The notes under the pieces were generated by a model that was not told the DNA's origin, did no database searches, and was given only the letters and a program-made list of their open reading frames with translations. From Betaproteobacteria bacterium Ga0077526 (lineage in GTDB: Bacteria > Pseudomonadota > Gammaproteobacteria > Burkholderiales > Ga0077523): a stretch of DNA of 64,000 nucleotides. This document shows, one piece after another, positions 27,917 to 36,983 of this stretch (the first letter of the stretch is position 1; each line of letters starts with the position of its first letter). The stretch lies in NCBI GenBank assembly GCA_001464765.1, contig LNDV01000022.1, positions 1 to 64,000 of the forward strand, in the 5' to 3' direction. Made by a program: the position numbers and the translations under genes.

Positions 27917-28866
27917 GCCTGCTCCCGCCGGCCGAGCGCTCGTTGCAGCAAACCGGCGAGTCCGTCGGGCAGAAAGATCACGGCGACCACCAGGCCCGCT
28001 GCGAACAGCAAGGCATGGATGTCGCCCAAGGTGCTCAGCGCGTGGGGCATGACCGTGACGAACAAGGCGCCCAGCACCGGGCCGATGATCGTTCGCGCAC
28101 CGCCCAGCACCGCCAGCAGCAGGAAGCTGATGGCGCGGTCGACGCCAAAGCTGTCGGCACTCACGAACGAGACGTAGTGGGCGAACAGACTCCCCGCGAG
28201 CGACCCGAGCACCGCGCTCAGGACGAACACCTTGGCTTTGAGCGCGTGGTTGTCGACGCCGAGTGCAGCCGCGGCCGTCGGCGCATCGCGCAGCGCTCGC
28301 ATCGCGACGCCGGTCCGCGAGTTCAGGAGGTTGGCGTGCAGCCAGAGAACGATCGCCAGCACAAGCCACGCAAGGTAGTAGAAGCGCTGGGGCGTGTTCA
28401 GCATCAGACCGAAGAGTTCGAGGTGCGGGATGCCGCCGATGCCCAGGGTGCCGCCGGTGAGCCAGTCCCATTCGAGGAAGAGCACATGCCCGATGATGCC
28501 CAGGGCAAGCGTTGCCAGCGCAAGAAAGTAGCCCGACAGCCGTAGCACTGGCCATCCGACCACCGCGGCAAGGATCGCGCTGATGCCCATGCCAGCGAGA
28601 AACCCGGCGGGTGCCGCCCAGCCCAGTTGCGTCGTGCAGTACGCTGCGCTGTAGGCGCCGACTCCGTAGAAGACACTCTGCGCCAGAGTGACGATGCCGC
28701 AATGCCCCAACAGAAACGACACGCCCAATCCGGCGATCGCATACAAGGCGGTGAACACGAGGACATCGACGATCGAGCGGGAGGCTATCGCCGGCACCGC
28801 CAGCCAGACGATGAACGCGACGGCGCCGAGGGCCATGGGGACGCGTGAAGCTTGCCTTTGTGCCAT
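27913..28866 (-). CDS. livM: Branched-chain/aromatic acid ABC transporter permease, LivM type
   Basis: 317 residues with eight to ten hydrophobic helices. The LivM landmarks are the LGHCGIVTLAQSVFYGVGAY loop and the cytoplasmic coupling segment GVAMRALRDAPTAAAALG, followed by the family end motif VIFLPDGLAGL. It lies 20 bases after the LivH gene and overlaps livG by four bases. Confidence 0.9.
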   Translation of the reverse strand: MAQRQASRVPMALGAVAFIVWLAVPAIASRSIVDVLVFTALYAIAGLGVSFLLGHCGIVTLAQSVFYGVGAYSAAYCTTQLGWAAPAGFLAGMGISAILAAVVGWPVLRLSGYFLALATLALGIIGHVLFLEWDWLTGGTLGIGGIPHLELFGLMLNTPQRFYYLAWLVLAIVLWLHANLLNSRTGVAMRALRDAPTAAAALGVDNHALKAKVFVLSAVLGSLAGSLFAHYVSFVSADSFGVDRAISFLLLAVLGGARTIIGPVLGALFVTVMPHALSTLGDIHALLFAAGLVVAVIFLPDGLAGLLQRALGRREQA

Positions 28867-28886
28867 GAGCCTTCCGTCGTCGCCCT

Positions 28887-29774
28887 TCAGCCGCCCTTGC
28901 GCGCGCCGCGACCGAGCATGCCGTTGGGCATGACGATCATGATCACGATCAGGATGACCATCGACACGACGTCCTTGTAGCCGGACGCGAAGTACAAGAC
29001 CGCACCGGACTCGACCAGGCCGAGCGTCACACCGCCGACAACGGCGCCGAAGGGATTGGCGAGCCCGCCGAGAATTGCGGCGGCGAAGCCCTTCAGGGTC
29101 AGCAGAAGACCCATCTCATAGTGGATGGTGATGAGCGGCGAGACCAGCACACCCGCGAGCCCGCCCACCAGACCGCCAAGGAGGAACGTGAGCGTGCGCA
29201 TGAGCGGCACGTTGATTCCGACGGTGGTCGCGCCCTGTTCATCGACTGACGCGGCCATCATGGAAAGGCCGACGACGGTGCGGTGATAGAACAGCCATAG
29301 CAGGGCCATTACCGCGGAGGCGATGACGATCAGCCAGATCGCATGCACGCGGATGGCAGCGTCGAAGAAGAGCGCGCTCGCTTCACCACCGATCCCCGGG
29401 AGCAGCCGCGCATCCCGGCCGAAGAAGTACAGCACAGCCGCCGAGATGGCGAAGGCCACACCCAGCGTCAGGAGCAGATAGCTCTCTTCACTCGCCCCCC
29501 GCCGACGCATCGGTCGAACCAGGACCGCCTCCACCAGGACACCCGTGATGCCGCCCAGCACGGCGCCGCCCAGTGCCGCAACCGGTAGCGCTACGCCGAG
29601 TGATTCGAGCAGCACGTAAGACGCCATGCCCCCAATCAGAGCGAACTCGCCCTGCATCGCGTTGATGATGCGGGTGCCCCGGAAGATGACCGACAACCCC
29701 AGCCCGATCAGAGCATAGACGAAGCCGTTGGTCAGCCCCGCGAGGGCGGACTGCAGAAGCAGGGTCAGGTCCAC
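28887..29774 (-). CDS. livH: Branched-chain/aromatic acid ABC transporter permease, LivH type
   Basis: 295 residues. The N terminus (LLQSALAGLTNGFVYALIGL) and NAMQGEFALIGGM are LivH signatures, and the C terminus carries the IVMIVMPNGMLGRG end motif. Inner-membrane channel half with LivM. It is separated from the hydrolase gene upstream by 133 bases without a recognised gene or terminator. Confidence 0.9.
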   Translation of the reverse strand: MDLTLLLQSALAGLTNGFVYALIGLGLSVIFRGTRIINAMQGEFALIGGMASYVLLESLGVALPVAALGGAVLGGITGVLVEAVLVRPMRRRGASEESYLLLTLGVAFAISAAVLYFFGRDARLLPGIGGEASALFFDAAIRVHAIWLIVIASAVMALLWLFYHRTVVGLSMMAASVDEQGATTVGINVPLMRTLTFLLGGLVGGLAGVLVSPLITIHYEMGLLLTLKGFAAAILGGLANPFGAVVGGVTLGLVESGAVLYFASGYKDVVSMVILIVIMIVMPNGMLGRGARKGG

Positions 29775-29907
29775 GGATCGGTATGCGCGTGAGAAGCCTC
29801 AAGAACGCGGAGCAACCTGGCCGCAGTCGGCAAGGAGTCGAAACATTCTCCCGCCGGTTGCGGCCCGCGACACCGCCGTGTGGCCTTTCGGACACCGACA
29901 GCGCAGC

Positions 29908-30834
29908 TCACTCCGAGATGTCGAACTCGTCGATCAGGTGCTTCTTGAGGAAGCGGGCGTGTTGCGAGGACGCCTTCTCGAGGTGTTTGCGCGTCGAGTA
30001 GAGACTCATGTGATTCACCTTCTCCAGCACGACGAGTTCCTTGTTGCCTGCCGGAATGGTGTTGTACATCTGGATCTCGAGATCCCACTGCGTGATGTTG
30101 TCCTGCTCGGCCACCACCACGAGTGTCGGCGTGTTCAGGATCCGCTTCGCGTAGGCGAAGGTGTCGTACTGGAGCAGCATCTCCATCGACTCGATCGTGT
30201 TGTGATGTTCGTGACGCGGGGCTTCCGACTGCTTGATCCGCATGAAGATCTCGTACACGTGCGGGAAGGGCCAGCTCGACAGGTTGTTGTCGGGGTCGGA
30301 ATGGGACATCGGCATCATGGCGCTCGGTTGCCCGTCGGAACGACGCAGGCGGTCCGCCATCACGAGGTCGAGCAGCTTCGAGAACTTGCGCTCGCCATGA
30401 CAGCGCCGCATGGTCTCCCACCCTTCCACGACGGGCACGGTGGACACGATGCACTTGACCCGCGGGTCGGTCGCGCCAACGATCACCACGTGGCCGCCCG
30501 CATAGGAAATGCCCCAGACGCCGACCCGCTTCGGGTCCACCTCGGGTTGCTTCATGATGAAGCTGATGGCGTTCTTGTAGTCTTCCACCTGCCCCCACGG
30601 GTCGATGTGCTGGCGGACGCCTTCGCTCTCGCCCAGACCGCGGTAGTCGAACATCAGCACCGCGATGCCGGCTTCGAGAATGGCTTCCGCATAGTGCGGC
30701 AGCACGATCTCCTTCACGTAGCACCAGCCGCCGCCCATCACCGCAACCGGGAAGGGACCGGTGCCCTTGTCGGGCGTCGCCAGGATGCCGCGGATTTTCG
30801 ACCCGTTACTGTTGAATTCCACATTGCGTCTCAT
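29908..30834 (-). CDS. Alpha/beta hydrolase of the catabolic operon
   Basis: 308 residues. Catalytic triad visible: S110 in GISYAG, D245 in AEQD and H275 in VNHMS. The N-terminal strand pair before VAVMGGGW and the FDYRGLGESEG oxyanion-side loop resemble dienelactone hydrolase/FrsA-like and X-Pro-peptidase-like hydrolases. No signal peptide, so cytoplasmic. Located between the binding protein and permease genes; it may hydrolyse an ester or amide of the imported compound before CoA activation. Substrate unknown. Confidence 0.8.
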   Translation of the reverse strand: MRRNVEFNSNGSKIRGILATPDKGTGPFPVAVMGGGWCYVKEIVLPHYAEAILEAGIAVLMFDYRGLGESEGVRQHIDPWGQVEDYKNAISFIMKQPEVDPKRVGVWGISYAGGHVVIVGATDPRVKCIVSTVPVVEGWETMRRCHGERKFSKLLDLVMADRLRRSDGQPSAMMPMSHSDPDNNLSSWPFPHVYEIFMRIKQSEAPRHEHHNTIESMEMLLQYDTFAYAKRILNTPTLVVVAEQDNITQWDLEIQMYNTIPAGNKELVVLEKVNHMSLYSTRKHLEKASSQHARFLKKHLIDEFDISE

Positions 30835-30848
30835 GATTCTTCCTCCCG

Positions 30849-31982
30849 TTATCTGGTGATGAAAGGCAGTCGGACGAACTTGCCGCCGACCAGCTTCGAA
30901 TAGACGTAGCTGGACAACTCGATTCCGGTCATGTCGGTCGCGCCGAAGTTGTAGCTCGCCAGCACGCCACGATGCGGAGTCCGCAGCGCCTGCGCAATCA
31001 CCTCTCCGGAGGCGTCGGCACCCGTGGTCTCAAGGGCTTTGGCGATGACGTGGATGGCATCCCAGCCGGCAGCTTCGTAGTTCTTGGGCAGAACGTTGTA
31101 GGTGATCCTGTGGAGATTCACGAACTCGGCCTGGTGCGGCATCGGGTACTCCGGCACGAGGAACTCCGGAAACACGATGTCGTTGGCGAACTCGCCCATG
31201 CCACTCACGTACTGGTACGAAGACGAGCCGATGGCGGACACAATCGGCTGGGTAATGCGCATCTGGCGGGCATTGCGGAACGGGATCGGGTTGGTCGCGA
31301 TGACGAACACGACGTCCGGATTGGCCGCTCGCACCTTTGCCGCTTGCGTCGAGACGTCGGTGGCACCCACTTCAAACTTCTCGATCGCGACGTACTCCAT
31401 GCCGTACGCGTCCGACTGCGCCTTCAGGGCGTTCATCACCAGTTGGCCATAGCCCGAGTCGTGCAGCACACCGACCTTCTTCGCCTTCAAGCCCTTGGTG
31501 GCGTACTCCAGCATGGCCTTGGCATTGAGTGCCTGCGGTGGGAGCAGATGAAAGACGGACTTGTACGTGAGTTCGATCGGCGGGCCGAGGCCGGTCAGCG
31601 CCAGTTGCGGCACACCCTGCCCGTTGGTGATGGCTGCAATCGCGCCTGTGCTGGCAGTGAGCGACCCGCCAACGATTGCCTTCACCTTCTCGTTGAAGAT
31701 CAGGTTCTCGGCTTTGCTCTTGGCATTGTCGGGTTTGGAACCGTCGTCCTCGATGATGACCTTGACCGGGCGGCCGCGGACCCCACCCTTGCTGTTGATC
31801 GCTTTCTCGGCCAGCAGAATGCCGGTGCGCTCGCCCTGACCGAGACCGGCACCGGGCCCGGTCAAGGAGAGTACTGCGCCGATCTTGATGGGTTCCTTGC
31901 CTTGTGCGAACGCAGCAATCGACAGGGCGGCAGCCGCTAACCCTGCCGCGCCGACCAGAAATCGTCTGCGCAGGATACGCAT
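30849..31982 (-). CDS. Liv-type ABC transporter periplasmic binding protein
   Basis: 377 residues. The signal peptide has RRRFLVG, a Tat-like start, and ends near AFAQ. The mature protein begins KEPIKIGAVLSLTGPGAG, the standard type-1 periplasmic fold start, with IIEDDGSKPDNA and AAGWDAIHVIAKAL farther on. GGAGGAGAG sits directly before the ATG at 31982. First gene of the ten-gene minus-strand operon. It should select the substrate for the LivHMGF importer; related proteins bind branched-chain amino acids, amides or aromatic acids. Confidence 0.9.
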   Translation of the reverse strand: MRILRRRFLVGAAGLAAAALSIAAFAQGKEPIKIGAVLSLTGPGAGLGQGERTGILLAEKAINSKGGVRGRPVKVIIEDDGSKPDNAKSKAENLIFNEKVKAIVGGSLTASTGAIAAITNGQGVPQLALTGLGPPIELTYKSVFHLLPPQALNAKAMLEYATKGLKAKKVGVLHDSGYGQLVMNALKAQSDAYGMEYVAIEKFEVGATDVSTQAAKVRAANPDVVFVIATNPIPFRNARQMRITQPIVSAIGSSSYQYVSGMGEFANDIVFPEFLVPEYPMPHQAEFVNLHRITYNVLPKNYEAAGWDAIHVIAKALETTGADASGEVIAQALRTPHRGVLASYNFGATDMTGIELSSYVYSKLVGGKFVRLPFITR

Positions 31983-32357
31983 CTCTCCTCCCTCCAGGAT
32001 CGTCCGTGGCATGGGTGGCATGCCATGTTCGGCGCCTGTAAGTTCATGCGCCGCAGCATCGATTCTTGTGGTCGTGCTATCTCAGTGCGACGATGTTATT
32101 GACCACCTGCTCACCAGTCAAGGGCGTGACCGAGACTACCGCTGGCGTCGCGCCGCTAGTAACATCCGGCGTTCTGCGCACGATCCTGTTTTTCGCAGCA
32201 GCATGGCCGCAAGCCTGGTTGAGCATCTGCTTACCAGGTGGTCATGGCCGGAGCCGTCCGGCGTTCAGTGCCGGAGACCACGGCGCGGCCTCGCGACCGA
32301 ACCCGTGGCGCCCGGCATCGCGAACCAGCACGCAACTCGAGACGATCAACCCGACCC
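31983..32357. promoter_or_regulatory. Divergent control region with two near-identical operator-like sites
   Basis: The 375 bases between the operon and its divergent tetR hold two copies of CTGCTYACCAG, at 32107-32117 and 32227-32237, exactly 120 bases apart. The element fits an imperfect palindrome, CTGSTNASCAG, and both copies are flanked by a TGACCACC-like sequence, in opposite orientation. They are candidate TetR operators. No promoter hexamers could be fixed with confidence. Confidence 0.45.
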
Positions 32358-33134
32358 ATGCCAACGGAACCGAGAAGAGGTCGAAGCGTCAGAGCCGAGT
32401 CTGCCGATGCGCCGACCGCCAAGCGGCGTCTGCCCCGCCTCGAGCGCGAACGTCACATCCTCCAGGAAGCGGTGCGCTTCTTCGCCGAAGTCGGTTTCGG
32501 CGGCGACACGCGCGAGCTCGCGCGCCGCGCCGATGTCACGCACGCCTTGCTGTTCCGGTACTTCGCCAACAAGGAAGCGCTGATCGAGCGCGTGTACCAG
32601 GAGGTCTACCTCGGGCGCTGGAATCCCTATTGGGAAATTCTCATCCAGGACCGCGCATTGCCCCTTCGCGAGCGGATGACCCGCTTCTATCGCCTCTACG
32701 CGCAGACCATCCTGTCGTACGAATGGGTACGCCTGTTCATGTTCGCGGGGCTCAAGGGCGCAGACATCCATCGCCGCTTCTTCGATCTGGTGACGGAACG
32801 CATCGTGAGGCCCATCTGCCGAGAGATCCGCCTGGAGTTCCGCCTGCCTGACCAGGACACAGTGCCCCTCACGGGGACCGAGATCGAACTGGTGTGGGGC
32901 TTGAACTCCCGGGTGTTCTACTTCGGTGTGCGCAAATACATCTATGACATGCCCGTGCCGGACAACCTGGAGCAGCTGATCGAGGCGGAAGTGACCATCT
33001 TTCTCGAAGGTGTGCGGGGCACCGTCGAGTCGCTCGTCAAGCATGCCAGCGGGCGTAGACCCCGGACCGCCGCGGGACGAGCGCCCAAGACGGTCGGAAA
33101 TGGCAGGCGAACGATCGGCAGCCGCCGTCGTTGA
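32358..33134 (+). CDS. TetR-family regulator divergent from the Liv/CoA-ligase operon
   Basis: 258 residues. HTH segment: ILQEAVRFFAEVGFGGDTRELARRADVTHALLFRYFANKEALIE (about 38-80). A basic 30-residue N-terminal tail and a basic C-terminal tail are unusual additions. ATG at 32358 is chosen; the frame is open upstream from 32238 but that would cover one operator-like site. By position it should control the divergent uptake and degradation operon. Confidence 0.82.
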   Translation: MPTEPRRGRSVRAESADAPTAKRRLPRLERERHILQEAVRFFAEVGFGGDTRELARRADVTHALLFRYFANKEALIERVYQEVYLGRWNPYWEILIQDRALPLRERMTRFYRLYAQTILSYEWVRLFMFAGLKGADIHRRFFDLVTERIVRPICREIRLEFRLPDQDTVPLTGTEIELVWGLNSRVFYFGVRKYIYDMPVPDNLEQLIEAEVTIFLEGVRGTVESLVKHASGRRPRTAAGRAPKTVGNGRRTIGSRRR

Positions 33135-33278
33135 AGCGGCGCACTCCATTCCCGCCCCGCGTTTCGCCGCAGCACCACGATCGCCCCCAACTTGCGCGCC
33201 CTCCACCCTCGCCGCTGTGGGACACTCGCGCCTGACAGCCCCGTTGGGGCCATCACTCAACTACAACCCTTCTTCGCG

Positions 33279-34259
33279 ATGACCGCCCCTGCCCGCTCTC
33301 TGCCGCCTGTCCTGAAGTCCCTCACGTTCCCGGTAATCGGTTCCCCGCTCTTCATCATCAGCAACCCCAAGCTGGTCATTGCCCAGTGCAAGGCCGGTGT
33401 GGTGGGGGCGATGCCGGCGCTCAATGCCCGCCCCGCTTCGCAGTTGGACGAATGGCTGGCCGAAATCACCGAGGCGCTCGCCGCGCACGACAAGGCCCAC
33501 CCTGAGTCCCCCGCTGCGCCTTTTGCCATCAACCAGATCGTGCACAAGAGCAACGACCGGCTGGAGCACGACATGCAGGTGTGCGCCAGGTACAAGGTGC
33601 CGATCATCATCACCAGCCTGGGCGCGCGCGAGGACGTGAACCGCGGCGTGCAGGCCTGGGGCGGCATCGTGCTGCACGATGTCATCAACAACGTGTTCGC
33701 CCACAAGGCCATCGAGAAAGGCGCCGACGGGCTGATTCCCGTGGCGGCTGGCGCCGGTGGCCATGCGAGCGTGAAGAGCCCGTTCGCGATGGTGGCCGAG
33801 ATCCGGGAATGGTTCGGCGGCCCGGTGGCGCTGTCGGGGGCCATTTCCTCGGGCGGTGCAATTCTGGCTGCGCTGGCCATGGGCGCCGACTTCGCCTACA
33901 TCGGCTCGGCCTTCATCGCCACCGAAGAGGCGCGCGCGGCCGAGGGCTACAAGAAGATGATCACCGAGTCCAACTCCGACGACATCGTCTACAGCAACTT
34001 CTACACGGGCATCCACGGCAACTACCTCAAGGGCAGCATCCGCAACGCCGGGATGGACCCCGACAACCTGCCACAGAGCGACCCGAGCAAGATGAACTTC
34101 GCGAGCGGGGAAGGCGCCAGCGCCGCCAAGGCATGGAAGGACATCTGGGGCTGCGGCCAGGGCATCGGCGCCATCCGTGAAGTGTTGCCCGCGGGGGATC
34201 TCGTAGCCCGGTTCAAGCGGGAGTTCGCCGAGGCCAAGGCAACACTCTGCGGCCTCTGA
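33279..34259 (+). CDS. Nitronate monooxygenase family flavoprotein
   Basis: 326 residues. The TIM-barrel FMN protein has the N-terminal FPVIGSPLFIISNP, the GADGLIPVAAGAGGHAS loop with the conserved histidine, and SGAISSGGAILAALAMGADFAYIGSAF for phosphate binding, all typical of the 2-nitropropane dioxygenase/nitronate monooxygenase family. Members oxidise alkyl nitronates or reduce quinones and enoyl compounds. ATG at 33279 starts the conserved fold; no clear SD. It follows tetR by 144 bases on the same strand and may be co-regulated. Confidence 0.87.
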   Translation: MTAPARSLPPVLKSLTFPVIGSPLFIISNPKLVIAQCKAGVVGAMPALNARPASQLDEWLAEITEALAAHDKAHPESPAAPFAINQIVHKSNDRLEHDMQVCARYKVPIIITSLGAREDVNRGVQAWGGIVLHDVINNVFAHKAIEKGADGLIPVAAGAGGHASVKSPFAMVAEIREWFGGPVALSGAISSGGAILAALAMGADFAYIGSAFIATEEARAAEGYKKMITESNSDDIVYSNFYTGIHGNYLKGSIRNAGMDPDNLPQSDPSKMNFASGEGASAAKAWKDIWGCGQGIGAIREVLPAGDLVARFKREFAEAKATLCGL

Positions 34260-34308
34260 AACGACCGAAGACATCGGGGGGCCTGGTCGCAAGGGGCCGC
34301 GCCGCGTC

Positions 34309-35394
34309 TCAGCGGCGTGCGGCTGAGAGCGCCTCGCGGGCCATCTCGGCAGCACCGGGGCTGGAGAGACTCTCCAGGAAGGCGATCAACTGGCGCTTCT
34401 GGACCTCGGTGAGCCCGAGCCGGCGCAGGGCCACATGCCGCCCCGGGTCGGCGCCACCGCCATCGTCGTACCAGTCCACGACCTCCCGCAGCGTGGCGAG
34501 CGAGCCGTCGTGCATGTACGGAGCGGTCAGCGCCACGTTGCGCAGGCTGGGCGTGCGAAACGCAAAGCGATCGGCCGGATCGCCGGAGACCGCGGCGCGC
34601 CCCTCATCGGCGAAGGCCTTGCGGGGGCCGAGGCGCCCGTTGAGCCTGGCCCACTCGATGCCTACGTTGTGGAAGCGATTGTCCGTGAAGGCCGCATGCG
34701 CGCCGCCGATGCGATGGCATGTGTCGCAGCTCGACCACACGAACACGGTGTAGCCCGCCCGGGCTTCGCGCGAGAGGGCCTCGGGTTCACCGCCGTAGCT
34801 GAAGCGGTCGAAGGCGGAGCCGCCTGCGGCAAGGCTGCGCTCGTAGGCGGCCAGCGCGGCGGGCAGCGTGCGCAAGGTGAGCCCCTCCCCGGGAAAAGCT
34901 TCCGCGAAGGCACGGGCGTAGGCCGGGATGTCGCGCAGTCGCGCCACGAGCGCCTCCGGCGAAGGATTCCACTGCTCGTCCTCGTGCAGCAGCGGCCCCC
35001 ACACCTGGTCTTCGAGACTTGCGGCACGGCCATCCCGGAGGAGCGGCCCGGCCAGCCCCACGTTGAGCAGCGACGGCGCATTGCGGGCCAACTGTCTGCC
35101 ACCGCGCCCGACGGCGACTGGTGCGGATCCGGCCGCGAAGCCCTGCTCGGGCACGTGGCAGCTCGCACAGGCGATGGTGCCATCGTGGGACAGTCGCGGG
35201 TCCATGAACAGGCGCCGTCCCAGGGTTACCTGAGCGGCATCCGGCGCGGCCGCCGGGGCGGGCAGCCCGAGCGTTGCCGGCGTATTGCCCGTAGCGGGCA
35301 CGCCTGCGCCCCACCCAATCGCCACAAGGGCAAGCACGCCAAGGCAGCGGGACAGCCAGCGCCGCACGGGATGCTTCGCGGACTCGGCAATCAT
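34309..35394 (-). CDS. Di-heme cytochrome-c peroxidase (MauG/CcpA family)
   Basis: 361 residues. An N-terminal membrane/signal segment (about 14-40) is followed by two c-type heme sites, CASCH (about residue 90) and CDTCH (about 230). LGRRLFMDPRLSHDGTIACASCH and the late FRTPSLRNVALTAPYMHDGS are family signatures. It is periplasmic and reduces hydrogen peroxide or performs MauG-like oxidation. ATG at 35394 has GGAG nine bases upstream; an alternative ATG at 35487 would add 31 residues before the signal segment. Confidence 0.88.
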   Translation of the reverse strand: MIAESAKHPVRRWLSRCLGVLALVAIGWGAGVPATGNTPATLGLPAPAAAPDAAQVTLGRRLFMDPRLSHDGTIACASCHVPEQGFAAGSAPVAVGRGGRQLARNAPSLLNVGLAGPLLRDGRAASLEDQVWGPLLHEDEQWNPSPEALVARLRDIPAYARAFAEAFPGEGLTLRTLPAALAAYERSLAAGGSAFDRFSYGGEPEALSREARAGYTVFVWSSCDTCHRIGGAHAAFTDNRFHNVGIEWARLNGRLGPRKAFADEGRAAVSGDPADRFAFRTPSLRNVALTAPYMHDGSLATLREVVDWYDDGGGADPGRHVALRRLGLTEVQKRQLIAFLESLSSPGAAEMAREALSAARR

Positions 35395-35498
35395 CGGTTC
35401 GACTCCGCGAAGCGCGCGCCACGACACCGGCGAGCCCGCTCCCGGACGCGTCGCCCGACAGACCGGCCCGAAACGGGGCCCGCTCATCGCACCGTCGA

Positions 35499-36113
35499 TC
35501 AGGCCGCGATGGCCTTGCCCTGACTGATCAGCTCGATGATCCGCGCCGTGGTCTGCCGCGCCCCGGTCTGCAGATACTCCATCGCGTTGAGTGAAGCGAC
35601 GTGAGCCGCCTCGGACGAACCGCCGACGGCATCCTCGACCACGCGGCAGTAATAGTCGCCCTGATGCCCGTCGACGAAGGTGTAGTGCACACAGACATCG
35701 GTCAGCCCGCCGATCAGGATGAGCGTCTGTGCCTTCAGGCCCTTCAGGAGAATTTCCAGCTCCGTGCCGTAGAAGGCCGAATAGCGGCGCTTGCGGATGA
35801 AGTAGTCGTCCTCCCGCACGCCCATCTCCTCGGACGCCAAAGGCGTCCCGGGCTCTCCGCACAGGCAGTGCACACCTTCGGTGCCATCCAGTTCGCGCCC
35901 GTAGTCCACCATGTTTCGGCGATGCTCCTCCTGGATGAAGATCATCGGCATGCCCGCGGCGCGCGCCGCCCGCACGACCTTGAGGGCGTTCATCATGTTG
36001 GCCCGGTAACCGGGCATGACGGGGATGCCGGCCTTCACATCCATGAAGGCGGATTTCTGGATGTCGACGACGATCAGGACAGCGTTGCCGACGATGGTCG
36101 GTTGGGTGGGCAT
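35499..36113 (-). CDS. Cysteine hydrolase of the isochorismatase family
   Basis: 204 residues. Catalytic triad D17 (VVDIQ), K108 (IRKRRYSAF) and C141 (LTDVCVHYT). Members hydrolyse amides or vinyl ethers such as nicotinamide, N-carbamoylsarcosine, biuret or isochorismate; the specificity is not readable. AAGGAG precedes the ATG. Short gaps to the peroxidase gene downstream and the SDR gene upstream are compatible with a transcript but do not prove one. Confidence 0.87.
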   Translation of the reverse strand: MPTQPTIVGNAVLIVVDIQKSAFMDVKAGIPVMPGYRANMMNALKVVRAARAAGMPMIFIQEEHRRNMVDYGRELDGTEGVHCLCGEPGTPLASEEMGVREDDYFIRKRRYSAFYGTELEILLKGLKAQTLILIGGLTDVCVHYTFVDGHQGDYYCRVVEDAVGGSSEAAHVASLNAMEYLQTGARQTTARIIELISQGKAIAA

Positions 36114-36194
36114 GGATGGGCTCCTTTCGTATCGCGAAAGAGGTTGCGGGAACGCTCGACACCGCTCGACACCGGTCGCGCGGAAGCGCGCCCC

Positions 36195-36857
36195 TTACCA
36201 GGGCAGGACTTCGCCGTTCTGATGCAAGAAGCGGCCCGTGGTCTCGAGCCGGAGTTCGTCGATCCGCTGCAGGAGTCCCCGGGCGGATTCGTCCGCCTCG
36301 ATCGCACCGTGGCCGCCGGTCATTTCGGTGCGCACCGAGCCAGGATGGAGCATGACCACCGCCACGCCTCTCGGCGCGAGATCGTGGGCCAGCGAGGCGC
36401 CGGCGGCGTTCAGTGCCGCCTTGCTCATGCGATAGCCGTAGTAGCGGCCGGAGCCGTTGTCCCCGATGGACCCCATGCGACTGGTGATGAGCGCCACCTT
36501 GGCGCCCTTGCGCAGCCGCGGGGCCAGCGCCTTCGTCAGAAACAGCGGTGCAACCGCATTCAACTCGAACTGCGCCCGCACTGCTTCCGGGCCGACGTCA
36601 TCGAACGAATCGCCAGCGAGCATCCCGGCGTTGTGGATCAGCAGGTCGATCTCTTCATTCGCAAACCGCTCGGCAAGGCCAGACCACGCCGCGGGCTCCG
36701 TGACATCGACCCCGGTTTCGACGCGCACGCCGAGGGCGTCGAGCGCCGGCGAGTTTCGGCGGCAGACGGCGACCACGGTCGCGCCGCGCGCCTGCAGTTG
36801 CCGCGCGAGTTCGAGACCGATGCCGCGATTCGCCCCTGTGACAATCGAAATCCCCAT
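36195..36857 (-). CDS. Short-chain dehydrogenase/reductase
   Basis: 220 residues. Cofactor motif TGANRGIG (7-14), NAG (76-78), catalytic S126, Y142 and K146 (YxxxK). The lack of an acidic residue early and R33-R34 after strand 2 suggest NADP(H). ATG at 36855-36857 has AGGAGG upstream. Divergent from the methyltransferase at 36984. Substrate unknown. Confidence 0.87.
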   Translation of the reverse strand: MGISIVTGANRGIGLELARQLQARGATVVAVCRRNSPALDALGVRVETGVDVTEPAAWSGLAERFANEEIDLLIHNAGMLAGDSFDDVGPEAVRAQFELNAVAPLFLTKALAPRLRKGAKVALITSRMGSIGDNGSGRYYGYRMSKAALNAAGASLAHDLAPRGVAVVMLHPGSVRTEMTGGHGAIEADESARGLLQRIDELRLETTGRFLHQNGEVLPW

Positions 36858-36983
36858 GGTGCTGCGCCTCCTGGAAGGGCTGGCCCGCCGAGCTTGGCGG
36901 ACCAACATGCTACGCGACGGTAGCCGACCCGTCCTGCGTGCGCGAGGTACCATCTGCCGTCCTCCACCCCGGCTCGCCTTCCC

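Noticed and set aside
32037..32052. TGTAAGT near the Liv operon leader
   Set aside because: A second TGTA half-site is missing at +11, so it is taken as chance.
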